This document shows positions 44,221-56,424 of a stretch of 64,000 bases of DNA, piece by piece (the first letter of the stretch is position 1; each line of letters starts with the position of its first letter). Under the pieces are notes generated by a model. That model was not told the origin of the DNA. It saw only the letters and a list, made by a program, of their open reading frames with translations, and did no database searches. Origin of the DNA: Ascaphus truei. Lineage: Eukaryota > Chordata > Amphibia > Anura > Ascaphidae. The stretch lies in the NCBI GenBank assembly GCA_036426205.1, contig CM071570.1, positions 53,155,087 through 53,219,086 on the forward strand, read 5' to 3'. The translations under genes were made by a program, and so were the position numbers.

Positions 44221-44760
44221 CTTACACACCAGGCAGGAGTTATATATAACAGGAACTGGTTTATTCTTCTGCTCAGCACAGTCTCAAGGCAATTCTGTCT
44301 AATGCAGTCACAGCTCCGGTCTCCCAAACATCAGATGGTCCCTGGACCTGCACTACAAGTCATGGGCCCCCGCAGCAGTCTTAGCTCTTCCTTAGCCCTC
44401 TAACAGTATCAGGGGAATAGGTAATCCCTCACTCTCCCCCGAAGGGAAGAGAACCTGGGCCTGCCAGTGCACAGCAGCCCTGTTTGATACCTTATACCTT
44501 GTCTCTCTCACGGTAGAGACAAACTAACAATTTTGAGATGCAACCCCCTTGAGTACAGTAGGGGGAGGGTACCAGGTCTAAACCCAGGATTGGGTAAAAC
44601 ACAGACCTGGTTCCACCTCCTCCCCTGTCACTCAAGGGTACTGCCTGAGTGGGGAAAACCCATGATTGGTCCTAACATTGCCTGCTGTTACCAGGACTGA
44701 TATGTCAGGACAGGGCAGAATAGTAGCCAGACATTGCATGGCTATATGTAATTACTGCAT
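44215..44760 (+). repeat. LTR-like repeat, internal part
   Basis: Matches 56430-56920 in opposite orientation (for example CACACCAGGCAGGAG, CCTGCCAGTGCACAGCAG, GTACAGTAGGGGGA, CCTCCTCCCCTGTCAC). Part of the TGTAACAGTGTTTCCC family as judged from the 56.4-57.5 kb copy. Confidence 0.65.
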
Positions 44761-46430
44761 TTCCAGATCTACGTAGTTGCAAACTTACTGCAATGCAATA
44801 TAGTTCGGAGTACCTGAGACTATAATGTCTCTCCTACATCTCAGATGATTTTTACACCACAGTCAAACACACCATGCATAATCTATATAGCTCAAAGAGG
44901 TCAAATTTACTTTGATTGGACAAACGTTCATTCAAGTCAAAGACAAGAAAACGCACTGAGAACCAGTATAATATATATTGGAGAAAAGACCTAATAAGGA
45001 CTACATAGTAGTACAACAATGTATAAACACAAAAAGAATGACTTACAATGTGTTTAAAAATGGTGAGAACTGGGACCGGGAGATTCGGATACTGCTGGAG
45101 TAGATGTTAAGGGTCCATACCGCTCTCTCCATCAGCTGTGCCTGAAGCCTCTCTCTACCGGTATGTTTCTCTACCAATGAAATTGCGTGCAGCAAACCCA
45201 TGTCACCTCTATGTGTTTCACACTGCATGCTTCCTTAGGGGTGCTCGCTCCACAGGAGAGTTTGGAGTACTCCTACTGACGGCTGCACGTGAATCACAGT
45301 TACATCATATATATGGGACAGCACCAGCATGGATTTCCTATACATTTTCAATTCCATTGGACAATATACAGTATAATAAGCCCAGCAGGCCTGTGCAGAT
45401 TGTTTATCTGAACTTATTTCTTCTACGATTTGAAAAAAATCCGGAATAGACATTTCAACTCTTTTCTTTTTTTTGGGGTCATTCATATGAAAACATGTGA
45501 AATCAATAAATCAATCAAAGAATTATGTCTGAAACAATTTCAGATCTCAGGCATCATTTTGCAGTATCACATTTTATTGAAAAGACAAAACCACAGTACG
45601 GGACTGGCGTCATGTATTGTTTGCACAATTTAAAAGTTCTTATTGGCGACATTTTCATTCTAGGCAGATCCTTTTTTCCCTTTTGTTTTTCAGTTTTCAT
45701 TAACTTGTCATCTGGAATACAAAGGGTAATATTATACAAATGGGTTAAATTCTAATATTTCCATTGTTCTTTAAAAATAGGAATGGCTGAAAGAAAAGAT
45801 GTAGTAATGTTAGCTAATTTAAAACAGGACCTTGACTGAACCCCAGAAGAAGTAGATCAACAAAAATACTATGCTTAAAGCAGAATGAATAACAAACATC
45901 TGACAGCAAATATTTTTCATATGTTTGTAGTTCAAAATAAGTCAATTAAGCTATGAAGAGGAATTAAAAAGTTGGGAGCACAGTTGTGCTTTGTTTGAAA
46001 AATTCAGAGAAGCTTTGATTTCAAGAAAGTGACAACAAATACAGATTCATTCTTGTGCTGGAATAATTTACTGTTCTCTCAGGGAAAGGAAAAGGTCAGA
46101 GGTAGAAACATATTAAGCATAACATACCAATCTAATTTCTCTATTGCAAACATGCTTTTACAATAAGTATTATTTAGTGTTTTTACAGCAGCATAGAGTT
46201 ACTCAGGAGCATTACACAGAATAATCTATCTATATAACAGTTTTGTTTATAACAGTTCAATGTCTTATTCACAAAAAGTACTGGTGTATATTTTATCGAA
46301 TCAAACAATGTTATTCTGCTACCAACTTTTTTGCATATAAATTTGGTATGAAGTTTTTTTTTATAGGTCCAACTCTTTATGACCACTGTACAGCATTTCA
46401 AAAGTAGTAGTTCGACACACTAAAGTAGTG
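44761..46430. other. No gene recognised
   Basis: AT-rich sequence. A weak hammerhead-like relic lies at 45207-45240 on the minus strand (CCTAAGGAA, GCATGCAGTGT, GAAACACATAG). Confidence 0.4.
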
Positions 46431-46435
46431 GTGTG

Positions 46436-46486
46436 TATATATATAATATATAGAGACGATATATAGATTATATATATATATATATA

Positions 46487-46522
<36 letters not shown>

Positions 46523-46695
46523 AAATAAAGTAGTGCTATTTGGGGTGCACCTATACGTGCATAATTATATAGGCTGGGTGTCACGTAACAGTACTATACT
46601 TGGTTGTACAATAAGTATATGAACAGACTATCTAATTTATGCACACAAACATTAAGATGTACACCTTATATACACAATATCTACACGTATATATA

Positions 46696-46753
<58 letters not shown>

Positions 46754-46755
46754 GA
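46436..46755. repeat. AT microsatellites
   Basis: Long (TA)n runs at 46436-46525 and 46686-46753 with unique sequence between. Confidence 0.95.
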
Positions 46756-46845
46756 CATATGGAGACCAGGGGATCCTGATAGCCAAAAAGAGACAGCACA
46801 CTGCAGGTATGGTATCAAAAAAGTATATTCAGTAACACAAGGCCG

Positions 46846-46883
46846 CCAACGTTTCGGTCCTCCCAACGGGACCTTCCTCAGGG
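46846..46883 (-). ncRNA. Hammerhead-like motif with strong stem II
   Basis: On the minus strand CCCTGAGGAA, then a 5-bp stem GGTCC-CGTTGGGA-GGACC, then GAAACGTTGG. C3-U4-G5-A6-N7-G8-A9 and GAA are all intact; one extra A precedes stem II. Confidence 0.45.
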
Positions 46884-47030
46884 CAGTATATACATACATA
46901 CACACAATTAATATACTGTAGTGAATAGATGGTTAATCAAACTGATAATCGAAATGAGAAGATAAAGTCCAAAGTCAGACGATAGTGGTGAAACTTGATA
47001 GGAGCAAACTGCTGCATCAGGATAGAAGTG

Positions 47031-47155
47031 CCAGCTCTGTAACGTGACACTGTATGAATAAAAGAAAAGAGGAAAAAAGTGCATGTCCAAGAGAGTTTTT
47101 CTATTTTTTTTAAATTAAAATGTATTCATACAGTATCACGCTATGGAGCTTGCGT
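47031..47155. repeat. Small inverted repeat
   Basis: AGCTCTGTAACGTGACACTG and TATGAATA at the left mirror TATTCATACAGTATCACGC and TATGGAGCT at the right, with an A/T-rich spacer. Confidence 0.75.
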
Positions 47156-47171
47156 TCTTCCTTTCTTTTTT

Positions 47172-47260
47172 TCATTATATATATATATATATATATAATA
47201 TATATATTATATAATATATATATAATTATATTAATATATATATATACTATATATATATAT
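47172..47260. repeat. AT microsatellite
   Basis: Interrupted (TA)n tract. Confidence 0.95.
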
Positions 47261-47993
47261 ACAAAAAACACAGAAAAAACAGGCGCCATCATAGCGTAAA
47301 ATTGTATAACAATAAATTTATGGAGTAAGGGTAAAAATGCACACTCACAAACAAAGCTGAAAAAAATGCGTTTTTGAGTACAAACTCAGCCGTTCAGACG
47401 AGGAACCCAAGGAGGAGGGACTTCGGTGTGAGTGTCCGCGGTGTGCTCCTCTAGGCTCCACAGCAATCTTACGCGTTCGTCTGAAGCGAAACTTCATCAG
47501 GTCCCTGATGAAGCTCGCTTGAGACAAACGCGTAGAGATTTGTGGAGCCTACGTCAGGTATATATTTTATGTGCCACTCATCTACATTATTGCACTCCTG
47601 CTGCTTTGCTAGCATTTTGCTACCAGCCATTCAGACATTCAAGTTCCTGTTTACACTGTGAACTCTCCCCGGCTGAAACCTCGCTGACATCATCAAGTTC
47701 ACGCGAGACTCTATTCAGTGTATGCTCTGTGTAGCACCGGAGAGAGGGGAAGGCGGCGTCCCTCGTGGCTTTCGGTCCCTGCCAGGACCTAGAGGGGCTA
47801 TTGTGGCAAGACACACCGCGGACATCACACCGAAGTCCTCCTCCTTGGGTTCCTGTGTCTGAACGGGCTGAGTTGTACTCAAAAACGCATTTTTTTCAGC
47901 TTTGTTTGTGAGTGTGCATTTTTATCCCTTACTCCATAAATTTATTGTTATACAATTTTACGCTATGAGTGCCTGTTTTTTCTGTGTTTTTGT
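47261..47993. repeat. Fold-back element with inner hairpin
   Basis: Outer arms 47261-47450 and 47820-47993 are inverted copies (ACAAAAAACACAGAAAAAAC / the mirrored end at 47974-47993). An inner hairpin of about 47447-47550 contains two inverted hammerhead-like motifs back to back. Confidence 0.85.
47469..47535. ncRNA. Pair of inverted hammerhead-like motifs
   Basis: Plus strand 47504-47535: CTGATGAA, then GCTCGCTTGAGAC, then AAACGCGTAG. Minus strand 47502-47469: CTGATGAA, then GTTTCGCTTCAGAC, then GAACGCGTAAG. Each has lost one base around GAAAC. They meet at the hairpin apex GGTCC. Confidence 0.4.
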
Positions 47994-48301
47994 AAATATC
48001 TTAAGGAAGTGGTGTTCCCTTCATTCGGGCTGCAGAGACTCTTTTGGATAGCAATTGGAACATTTTGGGATTTGTATATCTTTTACATATATTTTTCTGG
48101 ACATTTTCTTTTTTGATATTTTATTATGTATTTTATTGGTTCATTAATTGAAAAAAATTTTTTTACTACATCCACTGTGCTTAGCATAGGTTTTTTACTT
48201 TTATTTGTAATAACATTTTTCTTTTCACTTTTATTTATATTTTTACTCTATAGAGATTTTATATAGTGATAGGTTGGCGCTAATATATTTCTTCTTTTGT
48301 T

Positions 48302-48304
<3 letters not shown>

Positions 48305-48347
<43 letters not shown>
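48305..48347. repeat. TA microsatellite
   Basis: Pure (TA)n of about 40 bp. Confidence 0.95.
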
Positions 48348-48351
<4 letters not shown>

Positions 48352-48508
48352 CATGTTTTAAGTTATGGTGGGGGAAAAGGCAACAAGAAACCTCCACCGT
48401 ACTGCGTATAGCAAATAAAAAGATCACTTGTGAGCACATTCACATGTCTTAGGCAGGTCTGCAACCCTGCCTTTCACCATTATCCCCAGCATACAGTGCT
48501 TCCACTGC

Positions 48509-48539
48509 AGCAAGAGATTCTGGGAAATGACATGCAAAT
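48509..48539 (-). promoter_or_regulatory. Octamer plus SPH (ZNF143/Staf) motif
   Basis: On the minus strand ATTTGCAT is followed 5 bases later by TTCCCAGAATCTCTTGCT, which fits the SPH consensus at all but two positions. Octamer plus SPH is the arrangement of snRNA-type distal sequence elements. Function inferred. Confidence 0.5.
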
Positions 48540-48659
48540 GAGCACACCGTGTCACCTTTTGCCTGAAAAACCATTGTTACATGGACCCCATATAAGCTAA
48601 TGCTCGCTGTTAACACAGCTATAAAGCACAGCATTGGAATCAGATGCAAAGAGAAACCA

Positions 48660-48702
48660 TTCACAGACATGTTTCAACCTTAATGGGTATCATCAGTGTG
48701 AA
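48660..48702 (-). ncRNA. Hammerhead ribozyme-like motif, 43 nt
   Basis: On the minus strand: stem I TTCACA/TGTGAA (6 bp, perfect), core CTGATGA, stem II ACC-CATTAA-GGT bounded by a T.T mismatch, GAA, then ACATGT (self-complementary), C, and the stem I partner. This matches hammerhead order, with the expected U-C cleavage context. Compared with 58463-58505, the outer stem I pair is T-A here and C-G there. Confidence 0.55.
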
Positions 48703-48778
48703 GTTGGTTGTACTGCTGGCTTTGCAATTTTCAAGGCGTAGGGTTTACCATCACGTTTTAAGTTATGGTGTATATATA

Positions 48779-50390
48779 CAGTTGTGTGAAAAAGAAAGTA
48801 CACCCTCTTTGAATTCTATGGTTTTACATATCAGGACATAATAATAATCATCTGTTCCTTAGCAGGTCTAAAAATTAGGTAAATACAACCTCAGATGAAC
48901 AACAACACATGATATATTACACCGTGTCATGATTTATTTAACAAAAATAAAGCCAAAATGGAGAAGTGATGTATGAAAAACTAAGTACAACCTTACTGCT
49001 TTCATAGGAATTAAGATGCTAAGTAGCAGACAGGTGCTGCAAATCAAATGCCCTTGATTAATTGATCATCAGCAAGTGTGACCACCTCTATAAAAGCCGA
49101 AGTTTTAGCAGTTTGCTGGTCTGGAGCATTCAGGTGTGTGTTAACACAATGCCAAGGAGGAAAGAAATCAGCAATGATCTTAGAGAAGATATTGTTGTTG
49201 CCCATAAATCTGGGAAGGGTTATAAGGCCATTTCCAAACAATTTAAAGTCCATCATTCTACAGTGAGAAATATTTTTCAAAAGTGGAAAACATTAAAGAC
49301 AGTTGCCAATTATCCCAGGAGTGGACGTCCCAGCAAATTCACCCCAAGGTCAGACCGTGCAATGCCCAGAAAATTGCAAAAAAAACAAGAGTTACATCTC
49401 AGACTCTACAGGCCTCAGTTACCATGTTAAATGTTAAAGTTCATGACAGTACAATTAGAAAAAGACTGAACAAGTATGGTTTGTTTGGAAGGGTTGCCCG
49501 GAGAAAGACTCTTCTCTCTAAAAAGAATATGGCAGCATGGCATAGGTTTGCAAAGTTGCATCTGAACAAACCACAAGACTTCTGGAACAATGTCCTTTGG
49601 ATAGACGAGGCCAAAGTGGAGATGTTTGGCCATAATGCACAGCGCCACGTTTGGCAAAAAACAAACACAGCATATCAGCACAAACACCTCATACCAACTG
49701 TCAAGCATGGTGGTGGAGAGGTGATGATTTGGGCTTGTTTTGCAGCCACAGGACCTGGGAACCTTGCAGTCATTGAGTCGACCATGAATTCCTCTGTATA
49801 CCAAAGTATTCTAGAGTCAAATGTGAGGCCATCTGTCCGACAGCTAAAGCTTGGCCGAAATTGGGTCATGCAACAGGACAATGATCCCAAGCACACCAGC
49901 AAATCTACAACAGAATGACTGAAAAAGAAAAGAATCAAGGTGTTGCAATGGCCCAGTAAAAGTCCAGACCTCAACCCGATTGAAATGCTGTGGAGGGACC
50001 TTAAGAGAGCTGTGCATAAACAAATGCCCACAAACTTCAATGAACTGAAGCAACATTGTAAAGAAGAGTGGGCCAAAATTCCTCCATAACGATTTGAGAA
50101 ACTGATAAAGTCATACAGGAAACGATTACTTCAAGTTATTGTTGCTAAAGGTGGTTCTACAAGCTATTGAATCATAAGATGTACTTAGTTTTTCACACAT
50201 TGCTTCTCCATTTTGGCTTTATTTTTGTTAAATAAATCATGACACGGTGTAATATGTCATGTGTTGTTGTTCATCTGAGGTTGTATTTACCTAATGTTTA
50301 GACCTGCTAAGGAACAGATGATTGTTATTATGTCCTGATATGTAAAACCATAGAATTCAACGAGGGTGTACTTTCTTTTTCATACAACTG
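48779..50390 (+). mobile_element. Tc1-like transposon, full length
   Basis: Ends CAGTTGTGTGAAAAAGAAAG and its inverted partner (CTTTCTTTTTCATACAACTG) flanked by TA at 48777-48778 and 50391-50392; 1612 bp, with one damaged transposase frame. Confidence 0.95.
49150..50169 (+). pseudogene. Tc1-type transposase, inactivated
   Basis: ATG 49150 starts MPRRKEISNDLREDIVVAHK, followed by two helix-turn-helix segments (YKAISKQFKVHHSTVRNIF, GRPSKFTPRSDRAM). A frameshift near 49365 moves into the frame with TRVTSQTLQASV. The DDE residues are visible in VLWIDEAKVE, VMQQDNDPKHTS and [14 protein letters not shown]. In-frame stops occur at 49916-49918, between the last two motifs, and at about 50087. The family is normally about 340 aa, so length is as expected. 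It cannot make functional transposase. Confidence 0.95.
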
Positions 50391-50583
50391 TATTTACAAA
50401 TATACACACATTAAATATCAGTGCTAAAACCAAAAATAAGTGTCAAATGATAAATAAATATAATATACTCTAGCACAATATATAATACTAAATACTAGTG
50501 ACCAAAGATTAATGTCCCAATCAATACAGGGTTGGCTAAATTAGCCAATATAGATGTAAAACAGAAGGAGTCTGGTAATAGGA
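50391..50583. other. No feature recognised
   Basis: AT-rich flank of the Tc1 copy. Confidence 0.4.
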
Positions 50584-51585
50584 GAAATTGGAGCCTCTAA
50601 ATATGATAAACCAAATTCAATTAGCGAATGTGAACAAAAAAGAAAAATAGAGGCACTTTTCTCCTGTTATAAACAGATCAATATTTACTAAGATAATGCA
50701 TGTTTAACATTACCAATATGTTTAAAAAACAACAATATTAAAATGAATGTGAATCACAATTGCTAAAATGACCAGACGGTAAAAAATGACAAAATCCACG
50801 AATAAGTGGAGTACAGTAATATATGAAATGTTCAACTCCTGTTGGAGATGGGTATTAGATTTTAATTAATCCCATGGTGCTAGCCAGGTGCTACGTGCAC
50901 AATCCAGTTTAGTATATAATGAAAAGTATAATAACAGTCCAATGAGAGGGGAGAGATGCAGGGAATGCACACCGCAAAATATTCTCTCTAACCTAATTTG
51001 CAAAGAGACTGCACTTTTGGGATTCCATTTATATCTATCCTGAGATCAGCTGTTTGGAAGACACATATGGTATACAGCGTGGATTCCATGTAGGATTGAG
51101 GTTGGCCTAGATGGAAATGTAATATCTTGTCCATGTCTCCCAACAAGAAAAGTCTATTTAAAAGAGGTTTCCCTTTGATTTTATCCAGAGAAAAGGTATT
51201 TAATTGGAGTATATTACATTTGGGATTGCAAATTATTGTTGAGAGAATATCTTGCTGGGTGCATTCCCTGCATCTCTCCCCTCCTATTGGACTGTTGTAA
51301 TCCTTATCATTATATACTAAACTGGATTGTGCGTATAATACCTGGCCAGCACTGTGGGATTAATGCTAATCTAATAGCCATCTCCAACAGGAGTTGTACA
51401 TTTTATACTCCACTTATTAGTGGATTTTGTTATTTTTGACCGTCTGGTCATTTTAGCAATTGTGATTCAAATTCATTTTAATATTGTCTGTTTTTAAACA
51501 TATTGGTAATGTTTAACATGCATTAGCTTAATAAAACTGTATCTGTTTATAACGGGAAAAAAGCACCTCTATTTTTCTGTTTGAG
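50584..51585. repeat. 1-kb fold-back element
   Basis: Left arm 50620-51000 and right arm 51239-51585 are inverted copies (AGAGGGGAGAGATGCAGGGA at 50945 mirrored near 51264-51290; ATTTTAGCAATTGTGATTC on the right at 51451). A spacer of about 230 bp separates them. No apex hammerhead motif was seen. Confidence 0.8.
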
Positions 51586-51904
51586 ATTTTCTTCACCCTC
51601 TGTCCATATTATAAACAGATCAGTAATGTATCTGTAATATTTGTAAGGTTTGTGGTTGGCATGTGGTTAGGAATCTCTGTTCAAGATTGGCTATAAAAGA
51701 TTGGCATATTGCAGTGCCATCCTGGTGCTCATTGCAGTTCCCATTAGTTGTAGATAAATGTCCTTGTTGAAGCTGAAAAAGTTGTGTGTGAGGATGTATT
51801 CAATCAGTTTGGTAATTACTTCAGCGCTGTATTTCTTTTCCAGGGGAGTTGGTCAGCTACCTCAGCTGTACTATCAAGATAATCTATATCTAAATCAGAT
51901 CTTA

Positions 51905-52166
51905 GAAGATGAAGAGGAGCGCACGAACTGGAGGGAGCAGGAAAGGACCCAAAATCAAAAAAATATTAAAAAAGGTACTTTATTGTGTCATGAGACCCAT
52001 CCAACGTGTTTCGAACGTCACCGCTTTCTTCCTTGATAAAGAACGCGGTGACGTTCAAAATGCGTTGGATGGGTCTCATGACAAAATAAAGTACCTTTTT
52101 AAAAATATTTTTGATTTTGGGTCCTTTCCTGCTCCCTCCGGTTCGTGCGCTCCTCTTCATCTTCTA
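51905..52166. repeat. Fold-back element
   Basis: Arms AGAAGATGAAGAGGAGCGCA (51905) and the mirrored TGCGCTCCTCTTCATCTTCT (52147-52166) extend inward to about 52025/52042. Both strands give an open frame with nearly the same protein, a by-product of the palindrome. Confidence 0.9.
52031..52068 (+). ncRNA. Hammerhead-like motif, degenerate
   Basis: CCTTGATAAA, stem GAACGC..(GGTGAC)..GTT, then CAAAATGCGTTGG. G8 is A and the GAA block is altered. It lies at the apex of the palindrome. Confidence 0.25.
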
Positions 52167-52928
52167 CTTCTGCATTCCAGCATTGGAAGTTGCATAGCCA
52201 GCCAGCCACACCATGGAACGTGAGTAATTATTGCTACAGGGTTACCTACCAATGAGATTAATCGTGGGTGATCTTGCACTACCCACTACCTGTCTTCAGT
52301 AGGACTGTTCCCATATTGTTAGCTGCATTACCTCTACTTTACATTTGTGACTATGGATTTCCTTTGATGTTGGTTCTGGCACTATATTATCATTTGACCT
52401 GGCATTTGAGCGCTCTGCTACCTCATCTATCTTGCGACTAAGGGCCTCATGCAGTAAGCGCCGAAAAATTGCTCTTGCCAAGTGTTTCTTATCGGCATGA
52501 TGTTGCCGATTTTCCCTCGCCGTATGCAATAAGTGCCGAATCCCTTCCGAATCCAGCCGAAAACATTTGTTCCCACTATGGCGATGATTTGCCGATCACA
52601 CACAGGTGTATCGGCGTGCATGGCGAGGTGGTGTTAGGTTCGCCAATGAAACTTCTTGCTGAATCAGCCGAAGCAAGCATGTTTTTGATTGAGCGGCCCA
52701 TTTAAAGGCAGCGTGTTTTTTTTATTCATTCTCTGTGTTGTTGGGAGAGAGGGAGAGACACACAGAGCTGGGCAATTTGCATATTTCAGATTGACAGAGA
52801 GAGTTGCTGTGTATTGTGATAGGTTTGTCCTGTGTTGTTTTGTTAACATCTTTGTGTTGTGTTCAGTTTGTAAGTGTTCAGTGCGATTGTGTTTAAATTT
52901 CTTTTCTGTTCTTTGTGAGTGCTATAGG

Positions 52929-54147
52929 TATGACCGAAAGGCGTGGGATGAGTGATGCTGGTGTGAGTGGTACTGGTAGTCATGTGAGTACGCGTCTTAG
53001 TGAACATAGGATTCAGGGGAGTGCTGTTGCTGCGAGTGCAACTGGTGTTGCTGGGAGTGCGAGTGGTGTTGCTGTGAGTGCGAGTGCTGGTGGTGGCTCT
53101 GTTGCTGGTGCTGCTGGGGTGTATGTTGCTGGTGCTGCTGGGGTGTCTGTGGCTGGTGCTGCTGGGGTGTCTGGTACTGGTGCTGCTGGGGTGTCTGGTG
53201 CTGGTGCTGCTGGGGTGTCTGGTGGTGGGGTGGTTGGTGATGGCCCGCTTTTGGTGTCTCTTCCATTGGAAGAAGGAGAGTTCAGTCAGCAGCAGCCAAG
53301 CTCTGTGGCTGCACGTGGTCGGAAGAAACGTGGGGAGCGGCCACGTAATCCTCGTTTCAATGATGAGGAAAACAGAGTTCTTGTCACAGGGATTTTGGAG
53401 CACTATGACTCTCTGTATGGGCATTTATTAGGAAAGTCAATTTTTACATTGATAGTTCAAATACATTTTATCCTATCTCATGTGACATGTGTTAATATCA
53501 AACTATTAATCTCTAATATCTATCAATTAAAGTTAATTGTTACACACATAATCCTTCATGCTTTAAAACGACCATAACAATCAGTCAAAAAAGTTTGCCA
53601 ATGTTCATAGAATATTCATGCAAGCTTCCTTAGATGTGTATGTTTCCACGTAAATGCTCATGTGGTACACATATTCAACCTAAACCAGCATGTTATGTAT
53701 CTCTTTGAATAGGTAGCAGTTTTGTAAAATGTTCGTCTTTCTTTTCATTAGTAAGGTCATATATGTTTTATGTCTTTCAAGGACGGACAAGTTCAGCCTC
53801 AAGAAAAGAAATGTGGGACCAAATAACATTGTCTGTGTCTGCGTGTGGGAATCATGTCAGGGACCGCACGAATTGTCGGAAGAGATTTGATGATATCAAG
53901 GCGAATTAAAAAAAAAATCCAAGCACAACGGATGCATGCTTCTGCCACTGGAGGTGGGCCGCCAGCACAAGCTCTAATCTTAACTCCATTGGAGGAGCAG
54001 ATGCGTGAAAAAAATCTTCCTGTTATCGTGGAGGGTTTGCCAGGGGACAGAGATATCGGAATTTATTCATCTCAATTTCCAGCAGGTGACAAATGTTACT
54101 GTACTACGCGTGTCATATGTTACAGTTCTTATCTATCTTTCCGCTGA
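52929..54147 (+). pseudogene. Harbinger-type Myb/SANT-like DNA-binding protein gene
   Basis: Exon 1 from ATG 52929 (MTERRGMSDAGVSG) has a Gly/Ala/Val/Ser repeat tract, a basic stretch (ARGRKKRGERPR) and the first helix of a Myb-like domain (NPRFNDEENRVLVTGILEHY). Exon 2 after TGTCTTTCAAG (53780) completes it (GRTSSASRKEMWDQITLSVS, RDRTNCRKRFDDIK) and runs to about 54084 or 54147. Phase requires a donor at about 53431, but the sequence there is G|GAAAGT: the canonical GT reads GA. A poly-A run follows at 53906. Such proteins help Harbinger transposase bind DNA and reach the nucleus. Possibly inactivated at the splice donor. Confidence 0.75.
53098..53235 (+). repeat. Coding minisatellite, about 30-bp unit
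   Basis: Five copies of a unit around GCTGGTGCTGCTGGGGTGTC, encoding GAAGVSVA-like decapeptides within exon 1 of the Myb-like gene. Confidence 0.9.
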
Positions 54148-54150
54148 AAC

Positions 54151-55859
54151 TTATTGTTTGTTCCAAATATAAGCATACCTACATATATATCTGTATATAT
54201 GTCTCTCTCTCTCTCTATATAATACTTAAATAAGAAGTTAAAAAAAGCTCCAGATCATGTTATGAATTTTTACATCAACTTCACATTTTCCCTATAATTC
54301 AAAATCCAAACCTTTATAATGTGTTTTGGCAAAATTGAAACGTGAAAACATTTTTAGAACGAAAACATGGCTTCAAGTGCACATCTCTAATGGAAATATA
54401 AAGTCGTTTTTTCCTATAATACAATTTTTCAACATATGGTATAGGAATATATTCTTAATTTTGAAATAATCTACTCGCAAAACAAATAGCTATTTTGTCT
54501 GTGTGAAACAAAAAAATAACACATCCAGTTAGAATTTTACCGAGCAAATCATCTTATAACATTCAGTCACACAGTCGGTATATATAGCAGTTTTTACAAC
54601 AGAATTGAGTGGGTATTAATTTCTGGTTGACCAGCACCCAGAATCCATGGCACCCACACCTTCTGGAAATCTGCGCAGGTGTCGTTGTTAAGACTGACCA
54701 GTTTTTCCATGCAGCAAATCTGCTAGACTTTATTTTTAACTTTAGGGATTGAGGGGATAGTTGGTTGCTTCCATACTGCCGCTAATTCGCATCTTGCGGC
54801 TGAAGACAGGTGGCACAGTAATTTATTCTCATGTCTCGTGAGGAGGTGATATGGTTTGTTTAAAAGGAACAGCCAGGGATCCAGGGGGGGTCCAAACCGA
54901 AAAACCTCTGTGACCACATTTTGATTTCCAGCCAATAAGCTTGCCAAGGGCATTTAACGTCCCAGTGACGCTTGGTCAAATTGCATCTTGAGATGCTGTA
55001 GCTTTGGCTACGCATGTATGAAACATTTGCTAACATTTCTGTTCACTGCGATTTTGAGACATTTGTGGAAATCGCATGCTCTATATAAAAAACCTGACCA
55101 ACAACCATCATCCATGATTTTTTTTATCTGGCCTCATTGATCCCTGAACAAAATTGGGAAAATGTGAAGGTTTCACAACTATTCTCACACAATTTTCGGT
55201 GCACATATTTTTAACTTGTGAATAGTATTTGCGTCAACAATTTGCAGTATTGGGAACTTTAGAAGAACATCCCAGGAGGCCTCTGCACAGTTTCAATACT
55301 GAGAAACTCTGCACAAAGAACACCCGCCTACGTACTCTGCAAGGGACTTGCAACTCCTAGAAAATGTTATGTTCTGCGGCCTATTGACTTTTTTATGTTT
55401 ACATTTGACATTATCATGATCCCTGCAGGATACTATCCTACCTGTATTTCTTGCTGTTTTATTATCATTGACATCACAAATAACTTTTTATTGTTCTGTT
55501 ATAAGTGGTGCTTTGGTGGGATCAAATATATACATAATTTGAATATACAGTATTGCCAGCAACCATTAAGGTACTCTGGCCTGGATACATCCCATTTCGA
55601 TAATGTAATAATGCAACTTTATCTCCAAAAAACTTGTTATTTGTATGGTGCAATACATCAATGTGGTATCGCCAACAATATGGCACCTTCTTTTAAGTGT
55701 TAAACATATAGATTCTAAAAGAAATCAGAGAGAATATCGCAAATTTACGTAAACATTATCGATTTAGAAAAAAAAACAGAGAATATCGCAAGTTTAAGTA
55801 AAAAAAATAGTATTTATCAAATTTCGATATTTTTAGAAACGCTATAAATACTTGTATTA
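54151..55859. other. No gene recognised
   Basis: AT-rich. CT repeat at 54202-54215. Two short related segments near 55720 and 55780 (AGAGAATATCGCAA..TTTA). Frame 55395-55703 (102 codons) has no family features. Confidence 0.45.
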
Positions 55860-56412
55860 CAGAGGCGACCGGGCTAAACCTAATGCGGCTGCCCCCGCAT
55901 TTTAAAAATAGCGCGGGCGGCGCGCGGCAGTCTTCGGCTGAGAACCGGACGGTTTTCCCGCGCCTCGGGCGCTTATCTATTGAAGCGGCCGCCGCGCTGG
56001 AAAATCCGTTTTTAAATGGAGAGCAGACCCGCGGCGCTCCCGGTCAGCTCGTTAGAATAAACGCTGCCGCAGCAGTAGCTCCACTTTTAAATCACCTACC
56101 CCAGGCTGGCACTAAACAGACCTTTCCTATGTACAGATGCAGCGACCTCTATCTGTAAGAGACGCGCATTGAGAGTAGACAGAATCAGTCACTCTCCCTG
56201 CACGCCTCTAACAGGCGATCGCGCCGCTTTTATTTTATTTTAATAACACAGAATTGAAGCCGAGGGTCTCTGGAGCTGAAACTGCATTAATTTCAGCCCA
56301 AGGGACACCCTGCTTCCCGAGATACAGGCCCCAGTATGGGGTGTCGGTATCTCCCTGCATTGTTTAAATCTCCGCGTCACGTGACAAGGACATTTAAACT
56401 TTGCAGAGAGGT
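55860..56412 (+). repeat. Truncated relative of the 33.5-36.8 kb element
   Basis: TA-CAGAGGCGACCGGG at the left end. 56130-56400 matches 33600-33870 (GTCACTCT..GCACGCCTCTAACAGGCGATCGC, GAGATACAGGCCCC, CGTCACGTGAC). The first 200 bp are strongly CpG-rich. The right end is missing. Confidence 0.65.
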
Positions 56413-56424
56413 CCGTGAGTTCGT

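Larger units (their letters stand above)
48351..48770 (-). repeat. Repeat carrying hammerhead and octamer/SPH motifs
   Basis: Bounded by direct copies of TTTTAAGTTATGGTG (48355 and 48756). The same family occurs inverted at 58398-58745. It holds the hammerhead motif 48660-48702 and the promoter-like 48509-48539. Confidence 0.7.
52442..54150 (+). mobile_element. PIF/Harbinger-type element, 5' part
   Basis: GGGCCTCATGCAGTAAGCGC after TAA (52439-52441) looks like a Harbinger terminus and target. The Myb-like gene follows. No DDE transposase and no matching right end were found before 57.7 kb, so only part is present. Confidence 0.5.

Noticed and set aside
49427..50076. Long minus-strand frames (up to 133 codons)
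   Set aside because: Antisense shadows of the Tc1 transposase.
51909..52223. Two frames on opposite strands with the same peptide
   Set aside because: A consequence of the perfect palindrome, not two genes.
52843..53424. His/Gln/Thr-rich minus-strand frames of up to 193 codons
   Set aside because: Antisense of the 30-bp coding repeat of the Myb-like gene.
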